Positions 19,394-32,256 are shown, counted from the first letter of the stretch. The stretch: DNA of 64,000 nt from Pseudoalteromonas prydzensis (GCF_001661495.1 NZ_BDDT01000004.1:124001-188000), one strand, 5' to 3'. Translations and numbers: made by a program. Notes: generated from the letters alone by a model not told the origin.

Positions 19394-20069
19394 GAGCTCA
19401 GTACGTAAAGTTGATTTAACACCTTGGGAGGCTCAATTGAGCCCCTAAGGGGTTTATCCTAAATCTGCTTTAACAGCTAAGTCACATCCTAAATTTATAG
19501 CTAAAACGGCATACCTTTCTAAATACACATTACCGCACCTTTTATTGCCAATTGACCTTTCCTACAATACGAAAAACTTGCCCTAGGTTATGAATTATCC
19601 TTTAGGGGCGCATCACTGCTATTTATATTGAAACTTTTTGCTGATCATAGCGTCCAAGTAGTTAAGATTAATCATAACTTTGAAAAATAGACTATGCTTT
19701 ATAGTACCTATAAAGATTTTTAGCAGCGACTTGAAGTATTGAGGGTAAATCACCATTATATTAAGTGTAGAAAGATTTCTGGTGGTTACTCAGCAGGCTA
19801 AAATTTATTATAGCAGTGAGTACGAGATCACAACTTAGCGCTGCAAGTAGGTTTTATAGATTAACGTAAACAGCTATTGAATTAATATTTGATATTAAAT
19901 TGTTCATTTGAATAGATGAAACAGACTTAAAATTGGCAATAGGCGCATTATAAAGAGTTTTTTTAACAGAAAATGAATCGATTTAGAGTTTTTACTTACT
20001 TTTAAGCTTTATTTTCTTTAAGATACAAACGCGGAATCTTTTAATTTATTGGAATACGGGAGCAAGAGA
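19394..20069. other. Long AT-rich spacer between alaS and csrA
   Basis: 676 bp without a supportable gene. Its left end has adjoining palindromes (GGCTCAATTGAGCC at 19430-19443, then CCCC TAA GGGG and TTT at 19442-19455) that may terminate alaS. The right end must hold csrA promoters. In several related genomes an aspartokinase gene occupies this position; no remnant of it was recognised here. No GGA-rich CsrB-like RNA was seen. Confidence 0.5.
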
Positions 20070-20261
20070 ATGCTAATACTAACTCGTCGAGTAGGTGAAA
20101 CCCTAATGATTGGTGACGAAGTAACTGTCACTGTACTAGGTGTTAAAGGAAATCAAGTACGTATTGGTGTTAACGCACCTAAAGACGTTTCAGTACACCG
20201 TGAAGAAATTTACATGCGTATTCAAGCTGAAAAGTCTAACCCGAACCCGGGCAATGCTTAA
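20070..20261 (+). CDS. csrA: Carbon storage regulator CsrA
   Basis: 63 residues. Starts [18 protein letters not shown] and carries the RNA-contact ends: N-terminal LILTRR and the VHREEIY segment (about 42-48) holding the key Arg. It is a homodimeric RNA-binding protein that blocks or stabilises mRNAs through GGA-loop motifs, controlling carbon metabolism, motility and biofilm. Start 20070 is chosen because the protein begins exactly at the conserved Met; upstream in-frame codons (from 20049) are not part of the family. GGGAG lies 6-10 nt upstream. BarA, the sensor kinase that acts above the Csr system, is encoded 1.6 kb downstream. Confidence 0.98.
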   Translation: MLILTRRVGETLMIGDEVTVTVLGVKGNQVRIGVNAPKDVSVHREEIYMRIQAEKSNPNPGNA

Positions 20262-20278
20262 TCAATTTAATTGATATG

Positions 20279-20309
20279 AAAGAGCCACTATTTAGTGGCT
20301 CTTTTTTTT
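20279..20309. terminator. Bidirectional terminator after csrA
   Basis: An 11-bp stem (AAAGAGCCACT with its complement) and 4-nt loop followed by TTTTTTT. The stop codon of the convergent gene at 20288 lies inside the hairpin. Confidence 0.92.
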
Positions 20310-20755
20310 ATGTATTCAATCATCTCATCACTGAGTACGCTATTTGAAATATACTGCATACCGCGGCGGCTTTTTAAAATAATACCGCGAGGAGTAAAAA
20401 TCACCTCATCGATATCTTGCCACGTTAGCTGGTAACTCTTATGTAGATTAACACTCTTAAAACCGTCTTCATCTATGGTTAAAGTAGCTTCTGATCCTGA
20501 TGCACGACTGAGCATTTGTCGCGTTACCCACCAAGGCCTGCGATAATAAAATGCTACGCATTCAAGCACAGCCACCAAAATTAAAAAATTACCTAAATAA
20601 TGCTTATTCATCGCATAGATTGCGATCAGTCCTAAACTTACCAACAATACTAACAATGCATATTTGGGTTTTGCTTGGGCACTATAGGGCAGTGACTCAT
20701 CAAAACATTCATAGAAATAAGGTTTATCTAATGTATAAGTGGTGGAAAAAGGCAT
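20288..20755 (-). CDS. YcxB-like membrane protein
   Basis: About 155 residues. Two adjacent transmembrane segments (about 32-48 and 52-70: YALLVLLVSLGLIAIYAM and GNFLILVAVLECVAFYY) are followed by a cytoplasmic domain. The latter has the pattern SYQLTWQDIDEVIFTPRGIILKS, reminiscent of the YcxB-like C-terminal domain. Function unknown. I place the start at ATG 20755, since the longer frame depends on a TTG two codons earlier. Convergent with csrA, and its 3' end lies inside the csrA terminator. Confidence 0.65.
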   Translation of the reverse strand: MPFSTTYTLDKPYFYECFDESLPYSAQAKPKYALLVLLVSLGLIAIYAMNKHYLGNFLILVAVLECVAFYYRRPWWVTRQMLSRASGSEATLTIDEDGFKSVNLHKSYQLTWQDIDEVIFTPRGIILKSRRGMQYISNSVLSDEMIEYIKKRATK

Positions 20756-20890
20756 AATCAATTAATTCTGCAGGAACTATGTCGCCATTTTAGCAAGTCT
20801 GATAAAAAAAAGCCGTTTATTTAGGTGTTCATTTGTTTGTTAGTATGAGAGCTTATTATGGTCGTTTTGTAACGTGTCATTAAGGATATC

Positions 20891-21820
20891 ATGATGGGTC
20901 TTATCAGCTTAAGCTGGGTGTTGGCTAGCAATGCATTTTTGGTCATGGGGGATATGCCATACACCCCAATAGATGAACTAAATTTAATGCCAACGGGAGT
21001 TTTAGGCAGCAAAATAAATAGCACAGAACATGCTTTTTTACTTCATGTAGGTGATCTGAAATCAGGGGCTGAGCCGTGTACAGATGAGCTGCTGACAAAA
21101 AACAAACAATTGTTAAGCTCGTTATCTTCCCAACCATTTATTTATACCCCAGGTGATAATGAATGGACTGATTGCGATCGAACGAATTTAACCCCCCGCT
21201 ATGATGAATTAGCGCGCTTAGTATTTTTAAAAAGTCTGATGTACGATCGCACCTATTTTGAAAAAGCTAAGCAACTAGAAAAATTTAAGTACCAAGCAAG
21301 TATGATAGAAAATGCTCGTTGGCAATTCGCCGATGTTGAGTTTATGACGCTGCATATTGCTGGCACGCATAATGGTCGTAGGCAGATACTCAACAGTGAT
21401 AAACAGCTTGCTTATCAACAAGCCGATGCAAGAGATGTAAATAATCTGCAGTGGTTGGCACAAGCAAACCCAACAGCGAAAGGGTATGTAATCGCCTTTC
21501 AAGCTGATATCTATACTCATCAAACGGATCAACCTGCATGTGACGCAGCGCTGCATCAAGAGTGTGATGGTTTTAAGATTTACCGAGATGCACTACGTGA
21601 GTTTGCGAGCACGGTGAAAAAACCCGTTTTAGTGATCCACGGTGACACAGGTCCATATTGCCAGCAGTCTTTATCGAGTTACTTAACACGATTAAATGTG
21701 CCTGGTGATTACATGGTTAGTGATATTGCTAAGGTCACATTGGCACAACAAAATGCCACTGCAACATGGCAAATAAGCAGCTTAAAAACAGGTGAGGCGC
21801 TTGAGCGACAGTGCCGTTAA
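20891..21820 (+). CDS. Probable secreted metallophosphoesterase-like protein
   Basis: 309 residues. A short hydrophobic N-terminus (MGLISLSWVLASNAF) may be a signal peptide or anchor. It is followed by calcineurin-like phosphoesterase-type blocks: LVMGDMPYTP, LLHVGDLKSGAEPC and PFIYTPGDNEWTDCDR. These supply D, GD and GDN(E) metal-binding motifs. Later LVIHGDTGPY could supply the H-x-D part. The family is often described as 'metallophosphoesterase' of unknown substrate. AAGGA precedes the start. Its end overlaps the convergent barA gene by 4 bp. Confidence 0.75.
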   Translation: MMGLISLSWVLASNAFLVMGDMPYTPIDELNLMPTGVLGSKINSTEHAFLLHVGDLKSGAEPCTDELLTKNKQLLSSLSSQPFIYTPGDNEWTDCDRTNLTPRYDELARLVFLKSLMYDRTYFEKAKQLEKFKYQASMIENARWQFADVEFMTLHIAGTHNGRRQILNSDKQLAYQQADARDVNNLQWLAQANPTAKGYVIAFQADIYTHQTDQPACDAALHQECDGFKIYRDALREFASTVKKPVLVIHGDTGPYCQQSLSSYLTRLNVPGDYMVSDIAKVTLAQQNATATWQISSLKTGEALERQCR

Positions 21821-24582
21821 GGCTCAGCCATGCCTGCATCGGTCATTAGATTATTAAGTTCGTCTTGCAACTCAAATAACTCAGGCTCAATATAACTTAA
21901 ATCACAATCGCCTTTTAATGCGGTTTCCAGTGCCTCTGCAAGCGCTTTTAGTTTCGGCACCCCAGTGTAGCAGCAAGCGCCGTGAAATTTATGAATAATA
22001 CTCAATAGGTGTTCACAATCTTGCTTTTCGGTTGCTTCATCAAGTAGGCGTAAGGTTTCAGGTACGCTTAGCAATAACATATTGAGCATTTCTAGTGCCA
22101 GCTCGTTTTTACCACCGGCACGTTGCAGGGCTAAAGACCAATCTAGTGAGGTGCTAGTAAATGGTGGCTCAAGAGTGATTAAATCATGACGACTTTTGTC
22201 ACGTCTAATTGGTGCTTGAGGGCTGTGATCACTAATAATTTGTTTCAGCATGTCCTCATCAATTGGTTTGGTTAAATAACCTTTAAAACCATCTTTAATG
22301 AGCTGTTCTTTTTCACCCGCTAAGGCGTGAGCCGTAACGGCAATAATAGGTGTATCTTCGTTTAATGATGATTCACGGATCAATTTACAGGCGGTAATAC
22401 CGTCCATAATTGGCATCTGAATATCCATAAAGATAATGTCGTATTTATGGCTTTTGCTCAAACTATAGGCCTGTGAGCCATTGTGAGCGGTATCAATGAC
22501 TTCAATTTGCTCTTCTAGCAAAGTACAAATTAACTTTAAGTTGGCATCGTTATCATCAACGACTAATACTTTTAGTGGCAATAGTTTCTCGTCATTCTCT
22601 TCAATATTATGTACTGGATGATCGAGTCGATATGGTGCGGCCAACACTTCACAGAGTTTACGGTGGTTAAGTGGTTTACTTAAACACGCATCAGCGCCAC
22701 AGCCTATATAGGCTTCGCGCATATTGTGCGATACCGAATTGAGCATTAAATATAAGTAGTCGGTAGATTCACGCACCGCTTTGATATAGCTTTTTAATCG
22801 CTGCATTTCATCAACCGCAGCGACGTGACCAATAATACAAATATCGTAATTAAACTCTTTATTGAGTTCTTGTAGAAAGCTCTCTTGATCAAAACAAGCC
22901 GTCACTTGAGTTTGCCACTCGGTCAGTAAAGAGAGGACTGCATGATGGGTGTGTTCATGTGGCTCTAGGTATAAAATACGTTTGTTTGCGAGCGATTTAC
23001 TCGGTAAGTCGCTGGTATAAGTATGATTTGGTAATCTAAAAACACTATTAAAAGTAAAACAGGTGCCACTGCCTGGTGCCGAGTTTAAGGTAATGCGACC
23101 ACCCATGTTTTCAACAATGTGTTTGGTGATGATAAGGCCTAATCCTGTACCACCAAACTTACGGGTAATACTAGAGTCTGCTTGGCCAAATGGCGTGAAC
23201 AAGGCATCTTGTTTATCCATTGGAATACCCACACCAGTGTCGGTCACTGACACCAAAATAGAAGTACGTTCTTCATCAAGTAAGCGATGGCCTACATCAA
23301 TTTTAATCGCGCCTTTTTCGGTGAATTTAATTGCATTGCTGATCAGGTTGATCAGCACTTGTTTAAAGCGAGTAGGATCGCCAGTAATGTTATCAGGCAC
23401 CTGCGCATTAATATAAATTGATAGCTCTAGCTGCTTCTCATGTGCACTAGGGGCAAGTAAAGTAAGTACTTCATTGATGGTATCGCGAAGTTGAAACTGG
23501 ATCGATTCAAGCTCCATGGCGCCCGCTTCAAGCTTAGAGAAATCTAAAATATCACTGATGATAGTCATTAAACTATTTGCTGAGAGCTCAATAGTATCGA
23601 GGTAATCTTTTTGGTGTTTATTTAGCGGTGTTTTATGTAGCTGTCGGGTAAAGCCGATAACCCCATTTAGCGGCGTGCGTAGTTCATGACTCATTTTTGC
23701 TAAAAAGTCAGACTTTACGCGGTTGGCATCTTGGGCATCGGTTTTAGCAATACTGAGCTGAATATTTTGCGTTTCGTACAGTTCTAATGATTCGCGTAAA
23801 TCACTGGTCGCTTGATCAATGTGCTTTTGCATTTCATCTTTTTGCATCACCATAGTATCGGAAATGGTGTTAAGGCCTTGGCGTAATAGTTCGAACTCCC
23901 CCATCATTGGTGTTGTTAGGCCCGTTTCTCTTTTACCTTCTATTAGCTTGTCGGTAGCAAGTACTAACTTATTTAATGGGTTCATAAACATGTGGCTCAG
24001 CCTGATAGCTAGGATCGCGGCTAACATTAAGGCCAAGATGATCACAATACCACTGACTAATAATGCTTGCTGTTGACCAATAATAGCTTGATCTTTATTG
24101 AGCTGTATAACCACAGTGCCAAGTGAGGTTTGAAAAGCGGCGTTGTTCCACTGTGCATCTGGGGTTGAGTGGTTGATGATAGGGGTGAAAAAAGTAATCA
24201 GCTGACTGCTGTTGATCACTTTAGTATTTTTGCTTACTTGCAAGTGCTCAGTATGCATTAGATCATCAAAATCACGGTGGTAATTACTGGTTAATACCAG
24301 TTCGTTGTGCTCGTCAAAAATGGCGATGCTCTTAATTGCTGGTGAATGTTTATTGTGCGCGTGGCTGATCAAACGATTTAATAGCTGCTTATTTTTAGCT
24401 AATAACGGTTGTTCAATCGCGATCGAAAGTGGCTCAGAAATGGTTGTACCTTGCTGATATAAAATTTCATCAAGCTCAATGTAACGATTTATTGTAAAAT
24501 AGCCGCCAAGGAGTAATCCGATAATCACAGTGGGAATGAGTGTTAGCGTTAAAACTGAGTCGCGCAAACCAAGTTTAGTCAT
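21817..24582 (-). CDS. barA: Hybrid sensor histidine kinase BarA
   Basis: 921 residues in the inner membrane. TM1 is about 9-28; a periplasmic sensing region follows to about 175; TM2 is about 178-200 (SGIVIILALMLAAILAI); then HAMP. HisKA has phospho-His299 in SHELRTPLNG. HATPase has DTGVGIP and FGGTGLGL. A degenerate receiver (LYLEPHEHTHHAVLSLL) precedes a full receiver with Asp720 (FMDIQMPIMDG). The C-terminal HPt domain has His864 (HKFHGACCYTG). This is the BarA tripartite layout; its partner UvrY is not in the window. Through small RNAs it relieves CsrA repression. barA stands divergent from rlmD, the conserved order. Confidence 0.96.
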   Translation of the reverse strand: MTKLGLRDSVLTLTLIPTVIIGLLLGGYFTINRYIELDEILYQQGTTISEPLSIAIEQPLLAKNKQLLNRLISHAHNKHSPAIKSIAIFDEHNELVLTSNYHRDFDDLMHTEHLQVSKNTKVINSSQLITFFTPIINHSTPDAQWNNAAFQTSLGTVVIQLNKDQAIIGQQQALLVSGIVIILALMLAAILAIRLSHMFMNPLNKLVLATDKLIEGKRETGLTTPMMGEFELLRQGLNTISDTMVMQKDEMQKHIDQATSDLRESLELYETQNIQLSIAKTDAQDANRVKSDFLAKMSHELRTPLNGVIGFTRQLHKTPLNKHQKDYLDTIELSANSLMTIISDILDFSKLEAGAMELESIQFQLRDTINEVLTLLAPSAHEKQLELSIYINAQVPDNITGDPTRFKQVLINLISNAIKFTEKGAIKIDVGHRLLDEERTSILVSVTDTGVGIPMDKQDALFTPFGQADSSITRKFGGTGLGLIITKHIVENMGGRITLNSAPGSGTCFTFNSVFRLPNHTYTSDLPSKSLANKRILYLEPHEHTHHAVLSLLTEWQTQVTACFDQESFLQELNKEFNYDICIIGHVAAVDEMQRLKSYIKAVRESTDYLYLMLNSVSHNMREAYIGCGADACLSKPLNHRKLCEVLAAPYRLDHPVHNIEENDEKLLPLKVLVVDDNDANLKLICTLLEEQIEVIDTAHNGSQAYSLSKSHKYDIIFMDIQMPIMDGITACKLIRESSLNEDTPIIAVTAHALAGEKEQLIKDGFKGYLTKPIDEDMLKQIISDHSPQAPIRRDKSRHDLITLEPPFTSTSLDWSLALQRAGGKNELALEMLNMLLLSVPETLRLLDEATEKQDCEHLLSIIHKFHGACCYTGVPKLKALAEALETALKGDCDLSYIEPELFELQDELNNLMTDAGMAEP

Positions 24583-24680
24583 AAGTGAACGTTGTTATCA
24601 TTATTAGTTAGTTAAAGAGTATATACTTATAAGCTAGTAATCAATCACCCTCGTAGAATCAATATTTAAGGTGTTGCCCG

Positions 24681-26006
24681 ATGGCGCAGTTTTTCCAAGC
24701 AAAAAAGAAAACCCTTTCAGGGCAGTCATTAACGTTAGCCATTACCGGTATGGATCATCAAGGTCGAGGCATAGCCAAACACAATAATAAAGTGTGCTTT
24801 GTCAGTGGTGCTCTAACCGGTGAAACGGTTAAAGCCAAATTAATCGAAGATAAAGCCCGTTATAGTGCTGCGAAAACAGTAAAAGTCGAACACCCGAGTG
24901 ATGCCAGAGTAAAACCATTTTGCGAGTACTATCAACAATGTGGAGGTTGCCAGCTGCAACACTTGCGTCTTGATCAGCAACTAGTTGAAAAGCAATTAGC
25001 GGTGAGCCAGTTGTTTGCCAAGTTCGCCAAGCTTGATGCTATGAACTGGCAAGTCCCATTATTGAGCGAATCAACACATTATCGTCGCAGTGCGCGTTTA
25101 GCTGTGATGTTTGATAAAACCGCGAAGAAAATGCGTGTAGGCTATCGTGCGCAAGGCTCTAAACAAATAGTAAGCGTGCAACACTGTGCGGTATTAAGTG
25201 AAGCGTTTACGGATATTTTCACTGTATTTGATGAACTGTTAAATCAATACAATGAACTTCGCAGTGTCAGCCATATACAATTATGCCAGGCGGATGAACA
25301 AAACTTTGTGGTGATCCGCCATACTAAAACCATTAGTGATAAATTAAAAAATACCATTGCAGCACTAGGGTTAACTCACCAGTGGCAAATAATATGGCAG
25401 GGCGAAACGCAACACATTAATCACGACCATGTAGCGATGCCATTTTATCAATTACCTGAACTTGGTTTAAAGTTTGAATTTGGCTTGGAAAACTTTATTC
25501 AGGTAAATGCGCAGGTTAATCAGGCTATGTTATCTCAAGCAGTTGATTGGCTTAACTTAAATGGAGACGAGCAAGTACTAGATTTATTTTGTGGCATCGG
25601 TAACTTCTCGTTAGCGCTGGCAAACAATGCAAAAACTGTTGTTGGTGTCGAAGGAGTTGCTTCAGCGGTTGCAATGGCAGCGCAAAATGCGCAAACTAAC
25701 CATATAGCCAATGCTCATTTTCATTGTTTTGATTTAACTCAAAACATGCAGCAAGCGCCATGGTTTAGTAAAGAGTTGGATATATTAGTACTCGATCCTT
25801 CACGTACTGGCGCACTCGCTATTTTAGAGCAACTGCCTCTTAAGCAATTTAAAACGATTTTATATGTATCTTGCGATCCTGTTACTTTAGCCCGTGACAG
25901 TGCAATTATTACGCAAGCTGGATTTTCACTGCAAAAAATTGGGCTAATGAATATGTTTCCACACACCGGACATATTGAAACAATGGCGTTATTTCAAAGG
26001 AGGTAG
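24681..26006 (+). CDS. rlmD: 23S rRNA (uracil-1939-C5)-methyltransferase
   Basis: 441 residues. An N-terminal TRAM domain is followed by the [4Fe-4S] cysteines Cys81, Cys87 and Cys90 (CEYYQQCGGC). The SAM-binding block is LDLFCGIGNFSLALA (about 300) and the catalytic cysteine motif is YVSCDPVTLARD (about 393-404). The enzyme makes m5U1939 in 23S rRNA. The adjacent relA start is 9 bp after its stop, and its own last codons contain AAGGAGG that serves relA. Conserved barA/rlmD-relA neighbourhood. Confidence 0.97.
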   Translation: MAQFFQAKKKTLSGQSLTLAITGMDHQGRGIAKHNNKVCFVSGALTGETVKAKLIEDKARYSAAKTVKVEHPSDARVKPFCEYYQQCGGCQLQHLRLDQQLVEKQLAVSQLFAKFAKLDAMNWQVPLLSESTHYRRSARLAVMFDKTAKKMRVGYRAQGSKQIVSVQHCAVLSEAFTDIFTVFDELLNQYNELRSVSHIQLCQADEQNFVVIRHTKTISDKLKNTIAALGLTHQWQIIWQGETQHINHDHVAMPFYQLPELGLKFEFGLENFIQVNAQVNQAMLSQAVDWLNLNGDEQVLDLFCGIGNFSLALANNAKTVVGVEGVASAVAMAAQNAQTNHIANAHFHCFDLTQNMQQAPWFSKELDILVLDPSRTGALAILEQLPLKQFKTILYVSCDPVTLARDSAIITQAGFSLQKIGLMNMFPHTGHIETMALFQRR

Positions 26007-26014
26007 AGCGCATT

Positions 26015-28171
26015 ATGGTAGCTACTCGGCAATCACACCAGCACGACAAACCGGGTGATTTCAGCACACGACTTGGTTTACTGAATTTAACGCAAGAAAA
26101 ATGCGAGTTATTAACTAAAGCGAATACCCTTTGCGCTGAACTGCACAATCATCAGCAACAAAATATTGCCATGGAAATGGTCGAAATTTTGGTGGAAATG
26201 AATCTCGACGCAGATACCTTAGCAACAGCGTATATTACGCCATGCTTTTTAGCTGATCTGATTGATATTGAAAAAGTCACTGACGTGATGGGCAATCATG
26301 TAGGAACTCTATTAACCGGTGTTTCGCAAATGGCAACTATTAGCACCTTGGCTCATCAAGGTACTGGTACCGTTCAAGTGGATAATATCCGCCGTATGTT
26401 ACTAGCCATGGTAGAGGATGTTCGTGCTGTTGTTATCAAACTTGCAGAGCAAGTATGCCATTTGCGTGATGTTAAAAACGCCAGTGAAGAAGAGCGCGTT
26501 ATTGCCGCAAAAGAAACCGCCGATATTTTTGCCCCACTTGCTAACCGTTTAGGGATTGGCCAATTAAAATGGGAGTTGGAAGATTTAGCGTTTCGTTATC
26601 TGCACCCAGATGTTTATAAAAATATTGCTAAACAATTGGATGACAAACGACTCGGTCGTGAAGCCTATATGGTCGATATGGTTGAACAAGTTAAAAATAA
26701 ACTTGCTCAAGCAGGCATCAAAGGTGAGGTCTATGGTCGGCCAAAACATATCTACAGCATCTATAAAAAAATGGCGCAAAAAAATTATGAATTTGATCAG
26801 CTGTTTGATATTCGGGCCATGCGTATTGTGGTCGATGAATTGCAAGATTGTTACGGTGCGCTGGGCATAGTACATACAAATTGGCGCCATCTTAATAAAG
26901 AATTCGATGATTATATTGCCACCCCTAAACAAAATGGCTATCAATCGATTCACACAGTGGTGTTTGGCCCAGAGGGCAAAACCGTTGAAATTCAAATTCG
27001 AACTCATGCCATGCACCAAGATGCAGAGCTTGGTGTGGCTGCGCACTGGATGTATAAAGAAGGTGCGCTGCCAGGGCGTGGTTCTGGCTATGAGCAAAAA
27101 ATTAGCTGGTTGCGTAAATTACTGCAATGGCAAGAAGAAGTGGTTGATGGTAGCGATTTAGCGGATGAACTCAAAAACCAAGTTGTTGAAGACAGAGTTT
27201 ATGTTTTCACCCCACGTGGCGATATCTTTGACTTGCCACTGGGCGCAACACCACTGGATTTTGCTTACTATATTCACTCAAATGTAGGGCACCGCTGTAT
27301 TGGCGCCAAAGTATTTGGCAAAATAGTGCCATTTACTCATCAATTGCATACGGGGGATCAGGTTGAAATTTTAACCCAAAAACAACCGAATCCAAGTCGC
27401 GATTGGTTAAACCCATCGCTGGGCTACATTAAATCGTCCCGTGCTAGAGCGAAAATACATCATTGGTTCAAACAACTCGACCGTGATAAAAACCTCAGTG
27501 CCGGGAAAGAAATTCTTGATAACGAATTGCAGAAACTTGATCTGACCTACAAGCATTTAGAGCCGGCTATTTCGCGTTATAACTTTAAAGAGCTTGAAGA
27601 CTTAATGGTCGCGATTGGTGCGGGCGATGTACGCTTAAATCAGCTGCTTAACTTTATAACGGATCGCTCTGATGACGAGCCGGTGATCCGCTTTAAAAAT
27701 CCAACCAAAAACAGTGGCGATAAAAACGGCATCGTGGTTGATGGTGTGGGCAGTTTAATGAGCCACGTAGCTAAGTGTTGCCGCCCAGTGCCTGGCGAGC
27801 AGATCATCGGCTATATCACCCAAGGACGCGGTATTGCCGTGCACCGTGATGATTGTGATTCATTTACTAACCTTAAGTCACAGCACCCTGAACGGGTTGT
27901 GGCAGTTAGTTGGTCAGACGAAATTAACGGCTCGTATGCGTTAGCGATAAAAATCGAAGCCAGTGATAGAGCTGGGCTTATTCGCGATATTAGTTCCGTA
28001 CTGGCAAATGAAAAAGTCAATGTGCTGAATATGAACATGGAAACCGTGGACGACCGACAATTAGCGCTATTTACGATGCAAGTTGAAGTGCATGATTTAT
28101 CAAGCACAAATCGACTGTTATCGAAGCTGCATCAAATTGAAGGTGTACATGAAGCCAAGCGCAGCCATTAG
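26015..28171 (+). CDS. relA: GTP pyrophosphokinase RelA
   Basis: 718 residues. An inactive hydrolase-like N-domain lacks the HD pair (FLADLIDIEKV in place of HD). The synthetase domain has RPKHIYSIYKKM, EFDDY (the EXDD-type motif of RelA) and GYQSIHTVVFGP. Next come a TGS domain (VYVFTPRGDIFDLPLGAT), a zinc-finger/CC region (HVAKCCRPVPGEQIIGY) and an ACT/RRM domain at the C-terminus. Makes (p)ppGpp on stalled ribosomes during amino-acid starvation. Lies between rlmD and mazG with 8-bp gaps, so the three are one operon. Confidence 0.97.
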   Translation: MVATRQSHQHDKPGDFSTRLGLLNLTQEKCELLTKANTLCAELHNHQQQNIAMEMVEILVEMNLDADTLATAYITPCFLADLIDIEKVTDVMGNHVGTLLTGVSQMATISTLAHQGTGTVQVDNIRRMLLAMVEDVRAVVIKLAEQVCHLRDVKNASEEERVIAAKETADIFAPLANRLGIGQLKWELEDLAFRYLHPDVYKNIAKQLDDKRLGREAYMVDMVEQVKNKLAQAGIKGEVYGRPKHIYSIYKKMAQKNYEFDQLFDIRAMRIVVDELQDCYGALGIVHTNWRHLNKEFDDYIATPKQNGYQSIHTVVFGPEGKTVEIQIRTHAMHQDAELGVAAHWMYKEGALPGRGSGYEQKISWLRKLLQWQEEVVDGSDLADELKNQVVEDRVYVFTPRGDIFDLPLGATPLDFAYYIHSNVGHRCIGAKVFGKIVPFTHQLHTGDQVEILTQKQPNPSRDWLNPSLGYIKSSRARAKIHHWFKQLDRDKNLSAGKEILDNELQKLDLTYKHLEPAISRYNFKELEDLMVAIGAGDVRLNQLLNFITDRSDDEPVIRFKNPTKNSGDKNGIVVDGVGSLMSHVAKCCRPVPGEQIIGYITQGRGIAVHRDDCDSFTNLKSQHPERVVAVSWSDEINGSYALAIKIEASDRAGLIRDISSVLANEKVNVLNMNMETVDDRQLALFTMQVEVHDLSSTNRLLSKLHQIEGVHEAKRSH

Positions 28172-28179
28172 AGGGTAAT

Positions 28180-28977
28180 ATGAGTCAGCAAAATGCATTA
28201 TCTGAGTTATTGACTATTATGGCTAGGTTACGCGACCCTAAAACGGGTTGCCCTTGGGACGTAAAGCAAGACTTTAAATCCATAGTGCCGCATACCATTG
28301 AAGAAGCCTATGAAGTTGCCGACTGTATAGAACGAGGTGACTTGTCTGAATTAAAAACTGAGCTGGGTGATTTACTGTTTCAAGTGATTTTTTATGCGCA
28401 GCTTGGTAAAGAGCAAGGCTTGTTTGATTTTCATGATATTGTGCAAGGGCTCAATGATAAGTTGATAAGGCGTCATCCGCATATTTTTGCCCAGCAACAG
28501 AATTTAACCGATGAACAAATTGCTCAGCAATGGCAAGCTATAAAAGCACAAGAACGTATAGAAAAAGCCAATAATGCCACGCCTTCACTGTGGCAAGATA
28601 TACCCGCAAACTTACCGAGTTTAAGTAAGGCCAAAAAAATTCAGCAACGGGTTGCCGGGCTCGGTTTTGATTGGCCAAGTTATCATGGCGCACTAGATAA
28701 AGTGGCCGAAGAAGTGGATGAAGTAAAAGAAGCGCTCGCGGTTGATCCCTATTCAGCGCACAGCGCTGAAGAAGTGGGGGACTTGTTGTTTGCGACGGTG
28801 AATGTCGCACGCCATATTAAACGCGATCCAGAGCAACTATTACGTGCTGCAAATGATAAATTTTCAGTACGCTTTGAAAAAGTTCAAGCATATTTAACTG
28901 AGCGAGGACAGTCACTGGATACGGCAACGCTCGAGCAAATGGACGCCGCATGGGAAGCGATAAAAAAGCCAGTGTAA
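28180..28977 (+). CDS. mazG: Nucleoside triphosphate pyrophosphohydrolase MazG
   Basis: 265 residues with two MazG domains. The first has CPWDVKQDFKSIVPHTIEEAYE and ELGDLLFQVIFYAQ (EExxE...ExxD metal ligands). The second has KVAEEVDEVKEA and AEEVGDLLFATVNVARH. Hydrolyses NTPs to NMP and pyrophosphate and can lower ppGpp build-up. Eight bp after relA with GAGGG as ribosome-binding site. Confidence 0.96.
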   Translation: MSQQNALSELLTIMARLRDPKTGCPWDVKQDFKSIVPHTIEEAYEVADCIERGDLSELKTELGDLLFQVIFYAQLGKEQGLFDFHDIVQGLNDKLIRRHPHIFAQQQNLTDEQIAQQWQAIKAQERIEKANNATPSLWQDIPANLPSLSKAKKIQQRVAGLGFDWPSYHGALDKVAEEVDEVKEALAVDPYSAHSAEEVGDLLFATVNVARHIKRDPEQLLRAANDKFSVRFEKVQAYLTERGQSLDTATLEQMDAAWEAIKKPV

Positions 28978-29049
28978 ATAAGGATGGACTCTGAGTGCGT
29001 TTTTTGTGCAGAGAATTGCTAACTTTCACTGGATTGATGGCAGTGCCTT

Positions 29050-29058
29050 TGCTATAAT
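29050..29058 (+). promoter_or_regulatory. Extended -10 promoter of pyrG
   Basis: TGCTATAAT, an extended -10 with a perfect TATAAT at 29053-29058, lies about 58 bp before the pyrG start. No good -35 is present at 17 bp. Confidence 0.55.
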
Positions 29059-29100
29059 TTCGCCCCGTCTTGATTCTATATTTTTCCTTTTAATTCCTGA

Positions 29101-30750
<1,650 letters not shown>

Positions 30751-30754
30751 TGTG

Positions 30755-30790
30755 AATAAGCCGTGCTCTATGCACGGCTTATTTGTTTTT
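30755..30790 (+). terminator. Terminator between pyrG and eno
   Basis: 12-bp stem AATAAGCCGTGC/GCACGGCTTATT with a 5-nt loop followed by TGTTTTT. Confidence 0.9.
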
Positions 30791-30831
30791 AAAACCGACG
30801 GCATTAAGGAAAATTAATAAAGTCGGAGTAG

Positions 30832-32160
<1,329 letters not shown>

Positions 32161-32191
32161 TTCTTTTCTAAGAATATGATTTAAGCTTTTA

Positions 32192-32220
32192 AAAATCCTC
32201 GCAACTGCGGGGATTTTTTT
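32192..32220. terminator. Bidirectional terminator between eno and mutH
   Basis: Stem AAATCCTCGC/GCGGGGATTT (one G-T pair) with an AACT loop followed by TTTTT; preceded by AAAA so it also works for mutH. Confidence 0.88.
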
Positions 32221-32256
32221 ATGTAGGTATGAGTTTACCTCGGGCATATTTTGGCG

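Noticed and set aside
19394..20069. CsrB-like small RNA next to csrA
   Set aside because: No repeated GGA-containing hairpins are present in the spacer.
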